A stretch of 64,000 nucleotides of DNA. Source: Streptomyces filipinensis (GTDB lineage Bacteria > Actinomycetota > Actinomycetes > Streptomycetales > Streptomycetaceae). Each line of letters opens with the position of its first letter. Position 1 is the stretch's first letter. The notes below the pieces were generated by a model. It was not told where the DNA came from, ran no database searches, and worked only from the letters and a program-made list of their open reading frames with translations. Positions 40,952 through 52,164 of the stretch are shown here, one piece after another. Where the stretch lies: contig NZ_BMTD01000006.1 of assembly GCF_014649495.1 (NCBI RefSeq), positions 310,001 to 374,000 of the forward strand. Reading direction: 5' to 3'. The translations under genes and the position numbers were made by a program.

Positions 40952-41553
40952 TCGCCTTCGTCAGCGGCACGGTCGCCGCGCTCGCCCCCGACGCCGCGGT
41001 CGTCGAGGTCGGCGGCGTCGGCATGGCCGTCCAGTGCACGCCGAACACGCTGTCCACGCTCCGCATGGGCCAGCCCGCCAAGCTCCACACCTCCCTGGTC
41101 GTCCGCGAGGACTCCCTGACCCTGTACGGCTTCGCCGACGACGACGAGCGCCAGGTCTTCGAGCTGCTCCAGACCGCGAGCGGCGTCGGCCCGCGCCTGG
41201 CCCAGGCCATGCTCGCCGTGCACACCCCGGACGCGCTTCGCCGCGCCGTCGCCACCGGTGACGAGAAGGCCCTCACCGCCGTGCCCGGCATCGGCAAGAA
41301 GGGCGCCCAGAAGCTGCTCCTCGAACTGAAGGACCGGCTCGGCGAACCCGTCGGCGCCCCCGCGATCGGCGCCCCGGTCACCCAGGGCTGGCGCGACCAG
41401 CTGCACGCGGCCCTGATCGGCCTCGGCTACGCCACCCGCGAGGCCGACGAGGCCGTCGCCGCGGTGGCACCCCAGGCGGAGGCGGCCGGCGGCACGCCCC
41501 AGGTCGGCGTGCTGCTGAAGGCCGCCCTGCAGACCCTGAACCGCGCCCGCTGA
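40948..41553 (+). CDS. ruvA: Holliday junction branch migration protein RuvA
   Basis: 201 aa. OB-fold domain I (1-64, MIAFVSGTVAAL..), two helix-hairpin-helix motifs (TASGVGPRLAQAML near 72 and AVPGIGKKGAQKLLLELKD near 110), and C-terminal domain III that contacts RuvB (from about 150). The ATG overlaps the ruvC stop. Confidence 0.97.
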   Translation: MIAFVSGTVAALAPDAAVVEVGGVGMAVQCTPNTLSTLRMGQPAKLHTSLVVREDSLTLYGFADDDERQVFELLQTASGVGPRLAQAMLAVHTPDALRRAVATGDEKALTAVPGIGKKGAQKLLLELKDRLGEPVGAPAIGAPVTQGWRDQLHAALIGLGYATREADEAVAAVAPQAEAAGGTPQVGVLLKAALQTLNRAR

Positions 41554-41579
41554 CCCCACGACGATCGAGGCACACTTCC

Positions 41580-42650
41580 ATGAACTGGGACGACACGACC
41601 GACACCCCCGCCCCCGAGCGGCTCGTCGGTGCGTCCGCCGACCGGGAGGACCAGGCCGTCGAGGCCGCCCTGCGCCCGAAGGACCTCGGTGAGTTCATCG
41701 GCCAGGAGAAGGTCCGCGAACAGCTCGACCTCGTCCTGCGGGCCGCACGCGCGCGAGGCGCCACCGCCGACCACGTGCTGCTCTCCGGCGCCCCCGGCCT
41801 GGGCAAGACGACGCTGTCGATGATCATCGCGGCCGAGATGGGCGCGCCCATCCGCATCACCTCCGGCCCCGCCATCCAGCACGCCGGCGACCTCGCAGCG
41901 ATCCTCTCCTCCCTGCAGGAGGGCGAGGTCCTCTTCCTCGACGAGATCCACCGCATGTCCCGGCCCGCCGAGGAGATGCTGTACATGGCGATGGAGGACT
42001 TCCGCGTCGACGTCATCGTCGGCAAGGGCCCCGGTGCCACCGCGATCCCGCTGGAGCTGCCGCCGTTCACCCTGGTCGGCGCGACCACGCGCGCGGGCCT
42101 GCTGCCGCCCCCGCTGCGCGACCGCTTCGGCTTCACCGCGCACATGGAGTTCTACGAGCCGCACGAACTGGAGCGGGTCGTGCACCGCTCGGCGAACCTG
42201 CTGGACGTCGAGATCGAGCCCGACGGTGCCGCGGAGATCGCCGGCCGCTCCCGTGGCACGCCCCGCATCGCCAACCGCCTGCTGCGCCGCGTCCGCGACT
42301 ACGCCCAGGTCAAGGCCGACGGCCTGATCACCCGCGAGATCGCCGCGGCGGCCCTCGCCGTCTACGAGGTCGACGCGCGCGGCCTCGACCGCCTCGACCG
42401 CGCCGTCCTCCAGGCGCTGCTGAAGCTCTTCGGCGGCGGCCCGGTCGGCCTGTCCACGCTTGCGGTCGCGGTGGGGGAGGAGCGGGAGACAGTCGAGGAG
42501 GTCGCCGAACCCTTCCTCGTCCGGGAGGGACTGCTGGCCCGCACGCCCCGCGGCCGGGTCGCCACGCCGGCCGCCTGGGCGCACCTCGGTCTGACCCCGC
42601 CCCGCCCGGCGACCGGGGGGAACGGACAACAGGACCTGTTCGGGACCTGA
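41580..42650 (+). CDS. ruvB: Holliday junction branch migration ATPase RuvB
   Basis: 356-aa AAA+ motor. LRPKDLGEFIGQEKVREQL, Walker A SGAPGLGKTTL near residue 74, Walker B LFLDEIHRM near 119, sensor GATTRAGLLPPPLRDRFG, and the winged-helix end EPFLVREGLLARTPRGRVAT. Located 26 bp after ruvA, same operon. Confidence 0.98.
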   Translation: MNWDDTTDTPAPERLVGASADREDQAVEAALRPKDLGEFIGQEKVREQLDLVLRAARARGATADHVLLSGAPGLGKTTLSMIIAAEMGAPIRITSGPAIQHAGDLAAILSSLQEGEVLFLDEIHRMSRPAEEMLYMAMEDFRVDVIVGKGPGATAIPLELPPFTLVGATTRAGLLPPPLRDRFGFTAHMEFYEPHELERVVHRSANLLDVEIEPDGAAEIAGRSRGTPRIANRLLRRVRDYAQVKADGLITREIAAAALAVYEVDARGLDRLDRAVLQALLKLFGGGPVGLSTLAVAVGEERETVEEVAEPFLVREGLLARTPRGRVATPAAWAHLGLTPPRPATGGNGQQDLFGT

Positions 42651-42719
42651 CCGCGCCATGATGGAAGCGGGACGGCGAAGGCATTGGCACCAGCAGGAAC
42701 CCAGGTGCCATGCTGAGCG

Positions 42720-42749
42720 TTGTTCCATGCACGCGGACTCGCTTAGACT
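42720..42749 (+). promoter_or_regulatory. Candidate promoter for yajC-secD-secF
   Basis: TTGTTC (42720-42725), an 18-bp spacer, and TAGACT (42744-42749), about 90 bp before yajC. This is a good match to the housekeeping sigma-HrdB type. Confidence 0.5.
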
Positions 42750-42838
42750 CCGCCGATGCCGCCCTTGCGGGCGGCGCCGACCACACCCCCGTCAACAGGC
42801 CGCTCTCCGTCGCGGTCGCGCGAAGGAAATTCCGTCCC

Positions 42839-43342
42839 GTGAATGCCTTTACCCTTCTCCCCTTCATCGTGCTCATCGCGGCCATGTTCCTGATGACACG
42901 TTCGGCCAAGAAGAAGCAGCAGCAGGCCGCCAACATGCGGAACGAGATGCAGCCCGGCTCCGGTGTCCGCACGATCGGGGGGATGTACGCGACGGTCAAG
43001 GAGGTCAACGAGGACACCGTCCTCCTCGACGCCGGTCCCGGTGTCGATCTCCTCTTCGCCAAGAACGCGATCGGCGCCGTCCTCACCGACGACGAGTACA
43101 ACCGCATCGTGCACGGCATCGAGCACGACCTGAAGTCCGACGCCGACATCGTCCCGGACGACGCGTCCTCCCTCACCGAGACCGACGAGTCCGACTCGCC
43201 CGCTGCCGCCGCCTCCGACGACAAGGCCGTCGACCTCGGTAAGAAGGACGCTGCCGAGGACGACACCGACGCGGCCGAGGCCGCCGAGGCCAAGGCGGAG
43301 GACGAGCCGAAGAAGACCGACGGCGACTCCGACGCGAAGTAG
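42839..43342 (+). CDS. yajC: Preprotein translocase subunit YajC
   Basis: 167 aa. One N-terminal helix (LLPFIVLIAAMFLMTR), then the conserved core RNEMQPGSGVRTIGGMYATV and DTVLLDAGPGVDLLFAKNAI. YajC joins SecDF to aid Sec export. The last 65 residues are a highly acidic, low-complexity tail typical of actinobacteria. The GTG start has GAAGGAA 10 nt upstream. Confidence 0.93.
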   Translation: MNAFTLLPFIVLIAAMFLMTRSAKKKQQQAANMRNEMQPGSGVRTIGGMYATVKEVNEDTVLLDAGPGVDLLFAKNAIGAVLTDDEYNRIVHGIEHDLKSDADIVPDDASSLTETDESDSPAAAASDDKAVDLGKKDAAEDDTDAAEAAEAKAEDEPKKTDGDSDAK

Positions 43343-43348
43343 TCACGT

Positions 43349-43395
43349 CCCGGTGGTGCGCTACGCGGCATAATCACGCCCCGCGCACCACCGGG
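43349..43395 (+). promoter_or_regulatory. Hairpin with an internal CATAAT box between yajC and secD
   Basis: CCCGGTGGTGCGC and GCGCACCACCGGG form a perfect 13-bp stem enclosing a 21-nt loop. The loop contains CATAAT (43369-43374), a strong -10 candidate. The element could be an attenuator after yajC, an operator, or a secD promoter inside a palindrome. Confidence 0.5.
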
Positions 43396-43486
43396 CGTCT
43401 GTTTCCCGCACGGAACAGCCCGACACCATGTCATGGCCGACCGCGCCCGACCGGGCACGGGGCGGCCCGAGAGGGAGTACGAGAAG

Positions 43487-45280
43487 GTGGCAGCACCTAA
43501 GAGGGGCCGGAGCGCGAGTGCCCAGAGCAAGCCAGGGCGCTCGCTGGCCCTCATCCTGATCGCCATCGTGGCGCTCACCGGAGGCATGTTCCTTTCCAAG
43601 AACACCACTCCGCGTCTCGGCATCGACCTCGCCGGTGGTACGAGCATCACGCTCAAGGCGAAGGCCGACCAGGGGTCCGCGATCAACAAGGCCAACATGG
43701 ACACCGCGGTCGACATCATGAACCGCCGGGTCAACGGCCTCGGCGTCTCCGAGTCGGAGGTGCAGACCCAGGGGAACGACAACATCATCGTCAACATCCC
43801 CAAGGGCACCAACTCCAAGGAAGCCCAGCAGCAGGTCGGCACCACCGCCAAGCTGTACTTCCGCCCGGTCCTGGCCAGCGGGCCCAGCGTCCCCGCCTCG
43901 AAGAGCCCGTCGCCGAGCGCCTCCTCCAGCGGCAGCTCCTCGCCGAACCCGAGCACGAGCCCCTCCGCCTCTTCCTCCTCCAAGGAGAGGGCGTCCTCGT
44001 CCTCCTCGGGGTCCCCGTCCCCGACGGCCTCGGCGACCTCCCAGGGCCGCGCCGTCACCGACGCGCTGAAGGCCGGCTCCACTCCCTCGCCGAGCGCGAC
44101 CCCCAGCGGTACCTCCAAGCCGTCGGCCACGCCGTCCGGGTCCGCCGCCGGCAACGCCGCCGCCGCCAAGCTCCAGGCCCAGTACGCCGCCCTGGACTGC
44201 ACGGACCCCGCCCAGCGGGCCAAGGTGGGCGGCGCCGCCAAGCCCGGCGACCCCGCGATCGCCTGCGGTCAGATCAAGAAGGTCTGGTACAAGTACGTGC
44301 TCGGCCCGGCCGCCGTCGACGGCACCGAGGTGAAGAAGGCGCAGGCCGTCTTCGACACCCAGGGCGCCGCCGGCTGGCAGGTTCAGATGACCTTCACCTC
44401 CAGCGGTTCCAAGAAGTTCGCGGACATCACCGGGCAGCTGGCGAAGAACCAGTCCCCGCAGAACGAGTTCGGCATCGTCCTCGACGGCGAGGTCGTCTCC
44501 AGCCCGTTCGTGCAGAACGCGATCACCGGCGGCCAGGCGGAGATCTCCGGCAGCTTCACGCAGCAGGAGGCCCAGAGCCTCGCCAACATGCTGTCGTACG
44601 GCGCCCTGCCGCTCTCCTTCCAGGAGCAGTCCGTCACCACCGTCACCGCCGCGCTCGGCGGTGAGCAGCTGCACGCCGGTCTGCTCGCCGGCGCGATCGG
44701 CCTCGCCCTGGTCGTGATCTACCTGGTGGTCTACTACCGCGGTCTGTCGGTCGTCGCGATGGCCTCGCTGCTGGTCTCCGCGATCCTCACGTACGTGATC
44801 ATGTCGCTGCTCGGCCCGGCCATCCACTTCGCGCTGAACCTGCCGGCCGTCTGCGGCGCCATCGTCGCCATCGGTATCACCGCGGACTCGTTCATCGTGT
44901 ACTTCGAACGCATCCGGGACGAGATCCGCGAGGGCCGCTCGCTGCGACCCGCCGTCGAGCGGGCCTGGCCGCGCGCCCGGCGCACCATCCTGGTCTCCGA
45001 CTTCGTGTCGTTCCTCGCCGCCGCCGTCCTGTTCATCGTGACCGTCGGCAAGGTCCAGGGCTTCGCGTTCACGCTCGGCCTGACCACCGTGCTCGACGTC
45101 GTCGTCGTCTTCTTCTTCACCAAGCCGCTGATGACGCTCCTCGCCCGCCGTAAGTTCTTCGCGAACGGCCACAAGTGGTCCGGCCTCGACCCGAAGAGCC
45201 TGGGTGCCAAGCCGCCACTGCGCCGCACCCGCCGTCCCGCCGGTCCTGCCGCCGGCTCTGTCGACCCGAAGGAGGCCTGA
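43487..45280 (+). CDS. secD: Protein translocase subunit SecD
   Basis: 597-aa RND-like membrane protein that uses the proton gradient to pull exported proteins through Sec. Helix 1 LALILIAIVALTGGMFL, the GIDLAGGTSITL signature near residue 45, P1 domain, then helices 2-6 from about residue 400 with GIAITADSFIVYFERI-type loops. Residues about 132-225 are an inserted Ser/Pro/Thr-rich run. The GTG at 43487 is supported by GAGGGAG 9 nt upstream; an in-frame ATG at 43433 is the alternative. Confidence 0.93.
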   Translation: MAAPKRGRSASAQSKPGRSLALILIAIVALTGGMFLSKNTTPRLGIDLAGGTSITLKAKADQGSAINKANMDTAVDIMNRRVNGLGVSESEVQTQGNDNIIVNIPKGTNSKEAQQQVGTTAKLYFRPVLASGPSVPASKSPSPSASSSGSSSPNPSTSPSASSSSKERASSSSSGSPSPTASATSQGRAVTDALKAGSTPSPSATPSGTSKPSATPSGSAAGNAAAAKLQAQYAALDCTDPAQRAKVGGAAKPGDPAIACGQIKKVWYKYVLGPAAVDGTEVKKAQAVFDTQGAAGWQVQMTFTSSGSKKFADITGQLAKNQSPQNEFGIVLDGEVVSSPFVQNAITGGQAEISGSFTQQEAQSLANMLSYGALPLSFQEQSVTTVTAALGGEQLHAGLLAGAIGLALVVIYLVVYYRGLSVVAMASLLVSAILTYVIMSLLGPAIHFALNLPAVCGAIVAIGITADSFIVYFERIRDEIREGRSLRPAVERAWPRARRTILVSDFVSFLAAAVLFIVTVGKVQGFAFTLGLTTVLDVVVVFFFTKPLMTLLARRKFFANGHKWSGLDPKSLGAKPPLRRTRRPAGPAAGSVDPKEA

Positions 45281-45283
45281 GCG

Positions 45284-46390
45284 ATGTCGAAACTCGGCAA
45301 CCTCGGCGCTCGACTGCACCGCGGCGAGATCTCGTACGACTTCGTCGGCAAGCGCAAGATCTGGTACGGCGTCTCCATCCTGATCACCATCACGGCCATC
45401 CTCGGCCTGGCGGTGCGCGGGCTGAACATGGGCATCGAGTTCAAGGGCGGCGCGGTCTTCACCACGCCGACCAAGATGAGCACCTCGGTGGCCCAGGCGG
45501 AGACCTACGCCAAGGACGCCTCCGGCCATGAGGCGATCGTGCAGAAGCTCGGCAACGGCAGCCTGCGGATCCAGATCGCCGGCATCGACACCGGCGAGTC
45601 CGACAGGATCAAGCAGGAGCTGGCCAAGGACCTGAACCTCAACCCCGAGAAGCTCGCCGCCGACCTGGTCGGGCCGAGCTGGGGTGAGCAGATCGCCAAC
45701 AAGGCCTGGGAGGGCCTGGGCATCTTCATGGTCCTCGTCGTGATCTACCTCGCCATCGCCTTCGAGTGGCGCATGGCCGTCGCGGCCCTGGTCGCGCTGA
45801 TCCACGACATCACCATCACGACCGGCATCTACGCCCTGGTCGGCTTCGAGGTCACGCCCGGTACGGTCATCGGTCTGCTGACGATCCTCGGTTACTCGCT
45901 CTACGACACGGTCGTCGTCTTCGACAGCCTCAAGGAGCAGACGAAGGACATCACCAAGCAGACCCGCTTCACCTACAGCGACATCGCCAACCAGTCGATC
46001 AACGGCACGCTGGTCCGCTCCATCAACACCACCGTGGTCGCCCTGCTGCCGGTGGCGGGCCTGCTGTTCATCGGCGGCGGCTTCCTCGGTGCCGGCACGC
46101 TGAACGACATCTCGCTGTCGCTGTTCGTCGGCCTCGCGGCCGGTGCCTACTCGTCGATCTTCATCGCCACGCCGCTCGTCGCCGACCTCAAGGAGCGCGA
46201 GCCGGCCATGAAGGCCCTCACCAAGCGGGTCCTGGCCAAGCGCGCCCAGGCCGCCGTCGAGGAGAACCTCGCCGCGGACCGCGCGGAGGACGGCGACTCC
46301 GACGACACCGCCCCCGCCGTCGTGGGCCCCCGCAACCAGCCCGCGTCCCGTGGCCGGGGCCGCGGCCGACCCTCCGGGAAGCGCCGATGA
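45284..46390 (+). CDS. secF: Protein translocase subunit SecF
   Basis: 368 aa. GLNMGIEFKGGAVF near residue 48, five further helices, the GYSLYDTVVVFDSLKE motif near residue 205 and RSINTTVVALLPV. It partners SecD (3 bp upstream). A charged C-terminal extension ends in an Arg/Gly-rich tail. It overlaps apt by 4 bp. Confidence 0.95.
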   Translation: MSKLGNLGARLHRGEISYDFVGKRKIWYGVSILITITAILGLAVRGLNMGIEFKGGAVFTTPTKMSTSVAQAETYAKDASGHEAIVQKLGNGSLRIQIAGIDTGESDRIKQELAKDLNLNPEKLAADLVGPSWGEQIANKAWEGLGIFMVLVVIYLAIAFEWRMAVAALVALIHDITITTGIYALVGFEVTPGTVIGLLTILGYSLYDTVVVFDSLKEQTKDITKQTRFTYSDIANQSINGTLVRSINTTVVALLPVAGLLFIGGGFLGAGTLNDISLSLFVGLAAGAYSSIFIATPLVADLKEREPAMKALTKRVLAKRAQAAVEENLAADRAEDGDSDDTAPAVVGPRNQPASRGRGRGRPSGKRR

Positions 46391-46935
46391 CCGAGATCGA
46401 AGACCTCACGGGGCTGTTGCTCAGCCGGATCCGTGACGTCGCCGACTACCCCGAGCCGGGCGTGATGTTCAAGGACATCACCCCGCTGCTCGCGGACCCG
46501 GCCGCGTTCACCGCCCTCACCGACACGCTGGCCGGGATCGCGGCGCACACCGGCGCGACCAAGGTCGTCGGCCTGGAGGCCCGGGGCTTCATCCTCGGTG
46601 CACCGGTCGCCGTCCGCGCGGGCCTCGGCTTCATCCCGGTCCGCAAGGCGGGCAAGCTGCCCGGGGCGACGCTGCGCCAGGCGTACGACCTGGAGTACGG
46701 CTCGGCGGAGATCGAGGTGCACGCGGAGGACCTGGCCCCCGGTGACCGCGTCCTGATCGTGGACGACGTGCTGGCCACGGGTGGTACGGCCGAGGCCGCG
46801 ATCCACCTCATCCAGCGTGCCGGCGCCGAGGTCTCCGGCCTGGCGGTGCTGATGGAGCTGGGCTTCCTCGGCGGCCGGACCCGGCTGGAGCCGGCGCTGG
46901 GCGGGGCCCCGCTGGAGGCGCTGCTCAAGGTCTGA
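46387..46935 (+). CDS. apt: Adenine phosphoribosyltransferase
   Basis: 182 aa. Salvages adenine with PRPP to AMP. KDITPLLADPAAF near the N-terminus, GLEARGFILGAPVAV near residue 61 and the PRPP loop VLIVDDVLATGGTAEA near residue 121 are standard. The secF-apt-relA order is conserved in streptomycetes (memory). Confidence 0.96.
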   Translation: MTEIEDLTGLLLSRIRDVADYPEPGVMFKDITPLLADPAAFTALTDTLAGIAAHTGATKVVGLEARGFILGAPVAVRAGLGFIPVRKAGKLPGATLRQAYDLEYGSAEIEVHAEDLAPGDRVLIVDDVLATGGTAEAAIHLIQRAGAEVSGLAVLMELGFLGGRTRLEPALGGAPLEALLKV

Positions 46936-47047
46936 GCGGCTTGACGCACAAGCGGCCTCGGCTCTGCCGCAGGCCGCTTCGTGTTTCCCGCCCGCACCCG
47001 CCGGACACTCCCCGCACGCCCGCCGAACACCTTGAATCCATCCCCCC

Positions 47048-47073
47048 GGAATCCGGCGGAAGCCTCAGCTGTT
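47048..47073 (+). promoter_or_regulatory. Sigma-R-type promoter of relA
   Basis: GGAAT, exactly 18 bp, then GTT. This is the consensus for the disulphide-stress sigma factor SigR of Streptomyces, and relA has been reported as a SigR target. The relA start lies 114 bp downstream. Confidence 0.8.
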
Positions 47074-47186
47074 GCACGGGTAGACGGTCCTCACTTCCGC
47101 CTGAAGGCGATGACCAGCCGCAGGATCGCTACCATGGGGTCTCCGGAGCCTGACCGGGGGACCCGGATCGCGTACGAGGAGCCCTC

Positions 47187-49724
<2,538 letters not shown>

Positions 49725-49726
49725 AG

Positions 49727-49778
49727 CCCGCATGCGAAAGGGCCCCGTACGCGCGTACGGGGCCCTTTCGCATGCGGG
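49727..49778. terminator. 52-bp perfect palindrome, bidirectional terminator
   Basis: The 26-bp arm beginning CCCGCATGCGAAAGGGCC is followed directly by its exact complement with no spacer. It begins 2 bp after the relA stop and ends 9 bp before the stop of the convergent DUF349 gene, so it closes both. Confidence 0.92.
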
Positions 49779-49787
49779 GGAGGGGAT

Positions 49788-51017
49788 TCAGCCGCCGAAC
49801 TCCTGCAGGCCCTTCAGGGCCTGGTCCAGGAGCGCCTGGCGGCCCTCCAGCTCGCGCTGCAGCTTGTCGGCCTTGGCGTTGTTGCCCTGGGCGCGGGCCT
49901 GCTCGATCTGCGCCCCGAGCTTGTCCACGGCGGCCTGCAGCTGACCGGTCAGCCCCTCGGCACGCGCGCGTGCCTCCGGGTTCGTCCGGCGCCACTCGGC
50001 CTCCTCGGCCTCCTGGATCGCCCGCTCGACCGCGTGCATCCGGCCCTCGACCTTCGGACGCGCGTCCCGCGGGACGTGCCCGATGGCCTCCCAGCGCTCG
50101 TTGATCGAGCGGAAGGCGGCCCGCGCCGACTTCAGGTCACCGATCGGCAGCAGCTTCTCGGCCTCCTCGGCGAGCTCCTCCTTCAGCTTGAGGTTCTCCG
50201 ACTGCTCCGCGTCCCGCTCGGCGAACACCGAGCTGCGGGCGGCGAAGAACACGTCCTGAGCGCCGCGGAAGCGGTTCCACAGGTCGTCCTCGTGCTCGCG
50301 CTGGGCCCGGCCCGCGGCCTTCCACTGGGCCATCAGCTCACGGTAGCGGGCCGCCGTGGGACCCCAGTCCGTCGAATCCGACAGCCCCTCGGCCTCCGCG
50401 ACCAGCCGCTCCTTGGTGCGGCGGGCCTCCTCGCGCTGCGCGTCCAGCTGCGCGAAGTGCGCCTTGCGCCGCTTGGAGAACGCCGACCGGGCGTGCGAGA
50501 AGCGGTGCCACAGGTCGTCGTCGGACTTGCGGTCCAGCCGCGGCAGCCCCTTCCAGGTGTCCACCAGCGCCCGCAGCCGTTCGCCGGCGGCCCGCCACTG
50601 GTCGGACTGCGCCAGCTGCTCCGCCTCGGTGACCAGGTCCTCCTTGGCCTTGCGGGCCTCGTCGGACTGCCGGGCCCGCTGCGCCTTACGCTCCTCACGG
50701 CGCGCCTCGACCGTCTCCACGAGCTTGTCCAGCCGCCCCCGCAGGGCGTCGAGGTCGCCCACCGCGTGGTGTGCCTCCACCTGCTCGCGCAGATGGTCGA
50801 TGGCGGTCTGGGCGTCCTTCGCCGACAGGTCGGTGGTCTGCACTCGCTTCTCGAGGAGGCCGATCTCGACAACCAGGCCCTCGTACTTGCGCTCGAAGTA
50901 GGCAAGCGCCTCCTCAGGGGAGCCGGCCGCCCAGGATCCGACGACCTGCTCGCCGTCGGCCGTACGCACGTACACGGTCCCCGTCTCGTCGACGCGGCCC
51001 CACGGGTCGCTGCTCAC
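49788..51017 (-). CDS. DUF349 coiled-coil protein
   Basis: 409 aa, almost all helical and highly charged. A short N-terminal beta part (WGRVDETGTVYVRTADGEQVVG) is followed by at least three DUF349 repeats recognisable by the W-K/R..ELMAQWKAAGRAQREHEDDLWNRF pattern split over residues 140-300, and a C-terminal coiled coil. Function is unknown; such proteins are often near ribosome or stringent-response genes. The start is GTG. Confidence 0.88.
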   Translation of the reverse strand: MSSDPWGRVDETGTVYVRTADGEQVVGSWAAGSPEEALAYFERKYEGLVVEIGLLEKRVQTTDLSAKDAQTAIDHLREQVEAHHAVGDLDALRGRLDKLVETVEARREERKAQRARQSDEARKAKEDLVTEAEQLAQSDQWRAAGERLRALVDTWKGLPRLDRKSDDDLWHRFSHARSAFSKRRKAHFAQLDAQREEARRTKERLVAEAEGLSDSTDWGPTAARYRELMAQWKAAGRAQREHEDDLWNRFRGAQDVFFAARSSVFAERDAEQSENLKLKEELAEEAEKLLPIGDLKSARAAFRSINERWEAIGHVPRDARPKVEGRMHAVERAIQEAEEAEWRRTNPEARARAEGLTGQLQAAVDKLGAQIEQARAQGNNAKADKLQRELEGRQALLDQALKGLQEFGG

Positions 51018-51160
51018 AGCGCCTCCTCCACATGATGCCTGCGGGGGGCCTCGGCACCCCCGGCATCGTCCACAGTTTCGTCACGGCCAACATAGGCGAC
51101 CAGCGGGTTGCCTGTCCGCATCCAGCGCGACCGAAATTCCACAGTTGACCGTCTTCGCCG

Positions 51161-51994
51161 TCAGGACTTCGTCACCGTCGCCTTGTTGATCACCACGGTC
51201 GCGTTCGGGGCGGTGTTGCCCGTCGACGGGTCGGCCGCCTGGGCGCCGGCGGCGGCGATCTTCTGCAGCACCTTCATGCCCGCGTCCGAGACCGTCCCGA
51301 ACGGGCTGTACTGCGGCGGCAACGGGCTGTCCTTGTAGACCAGGAAGAACTGGCTGCCGCCGGTGTGCTTCTGACCGGTGTTGGCCATCGCCACCGTGCC
51401 CGCCGGGTACGTGTTGCCCTTCAGGCTCTTGTCCTTCAGGTTCTCGTCCGGGAGCGTGTAGCCCGGCCCGCCCATCCCGGTGCCCTGCGGGTCGCCGCAC
51501 TGGAGCACGTAGATGTCGGTGGTGGTCAGGCGGTGGCACTTGGTGTGGTCGAAGTAGCCCTTGCCCGCAAGGAAGTTGAACGAGTTCACCGTGTGCGGGG
51601 CCGCCGCCGTCTTCAGCGCGACGTCGATGTCACCGCACGTCGTCGCGAGCTTCATCGTGTACTTCGCCGACGTGTCGATCGTGGTCGCCGGTTCCTTCTT
51701 CCAGCTCAGCTTCTTCGCCGAGCCGGCCGCGGGCTTCGCGCACGGGTCCGGGGCCTTGCTGGTCGGCGAGGCACTGGGCGTGACGTGGTCGGCGGCGTTG
51801 CTCTTGTCGTCGTCGCCACCCTTCAGCACGCCGGTCGTGTACAACGCGACGCTGCCGATCACGATCACGCCCAGTACCGACGCGATCACGGAGTTGCGCA
51901 CGCGGGCCTTGCGTCGCGCGCTGGTGCGCCGCTGCTGCTGCCGCAAGAACTTCTCCCGGGCGAGCTGACGCCGCCGCTGCTCCTGGCTGACCAC
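51161..51994 (-). CDS. Membrane-anchored cyclophilin-type peptidyl-prolyl isomerase
   Basis: 277 aa. A basic N-terminus (QRRRQLAREKFLRQQQRR), a membrane helix at about 34-54, a Ser/Thr/Pro linker, and a cyclophilin domain (105-277) with YFDHTKCHRLTT, TGMGGPGYTLPDE and GGSQFFLVYKDSPLPPQYSPFG. It probably helps fold secreted proteins outside the membrane. The canonical catalytic arginine position reads HR in KCHRLTT. AGGAGAG lies 6 nt before the GTG start. Confidence 0.92.
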   Translation of the reverse strand: MVSQEQRRRQLAREKFLRQQQRRTSARRKARVRNSVIASVLGVIVIGSVALYTTGVLKGGDDDKSNAADHVTPSASPTSKAPDPCAKPAAGSAKKLSWKKEPATTIDTSAKYTMKLATTCGDIDVALKTAAAPHTVNSFNFLAGKGYFDHTKCHRLTTTDIYVLQCGDPQGTGMGGPGYTLPDENLKDKSLKGNTYPAGTVAMANTGQKHTGGSQFFLVYKDSPLPPQYSPFGTVSDAGMKVLQKIAAAGAQAADPSTGNTAPNATVVINKATVTKS

Positions 51995-52110
51995 CGGGTT
52001 CTCTCCTCATGCGTGTCGTGTGTCGACCGGTACGCGTGCGTCGTCGTGAGCCGACCACTGCGTGTAGCCCCGTACCGTATATGGGTTCGCTGAGGAAACG
52101 GCAGCGCCGG

Positions 52111-52116
52111 TAGGCT
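52111..52116 (+). promoter_or_regulatory. Candidate -10 for the metallo-hydrolase-hisS pair
   Basis: TAGGCT, about 50 bp before the GTG at 52165. Confidence 0.35.
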
Positions 52117-52164
52117 CAGGACCACAGTCAGCAGCCACCCGTACCGACACAACGAAGGACGATC

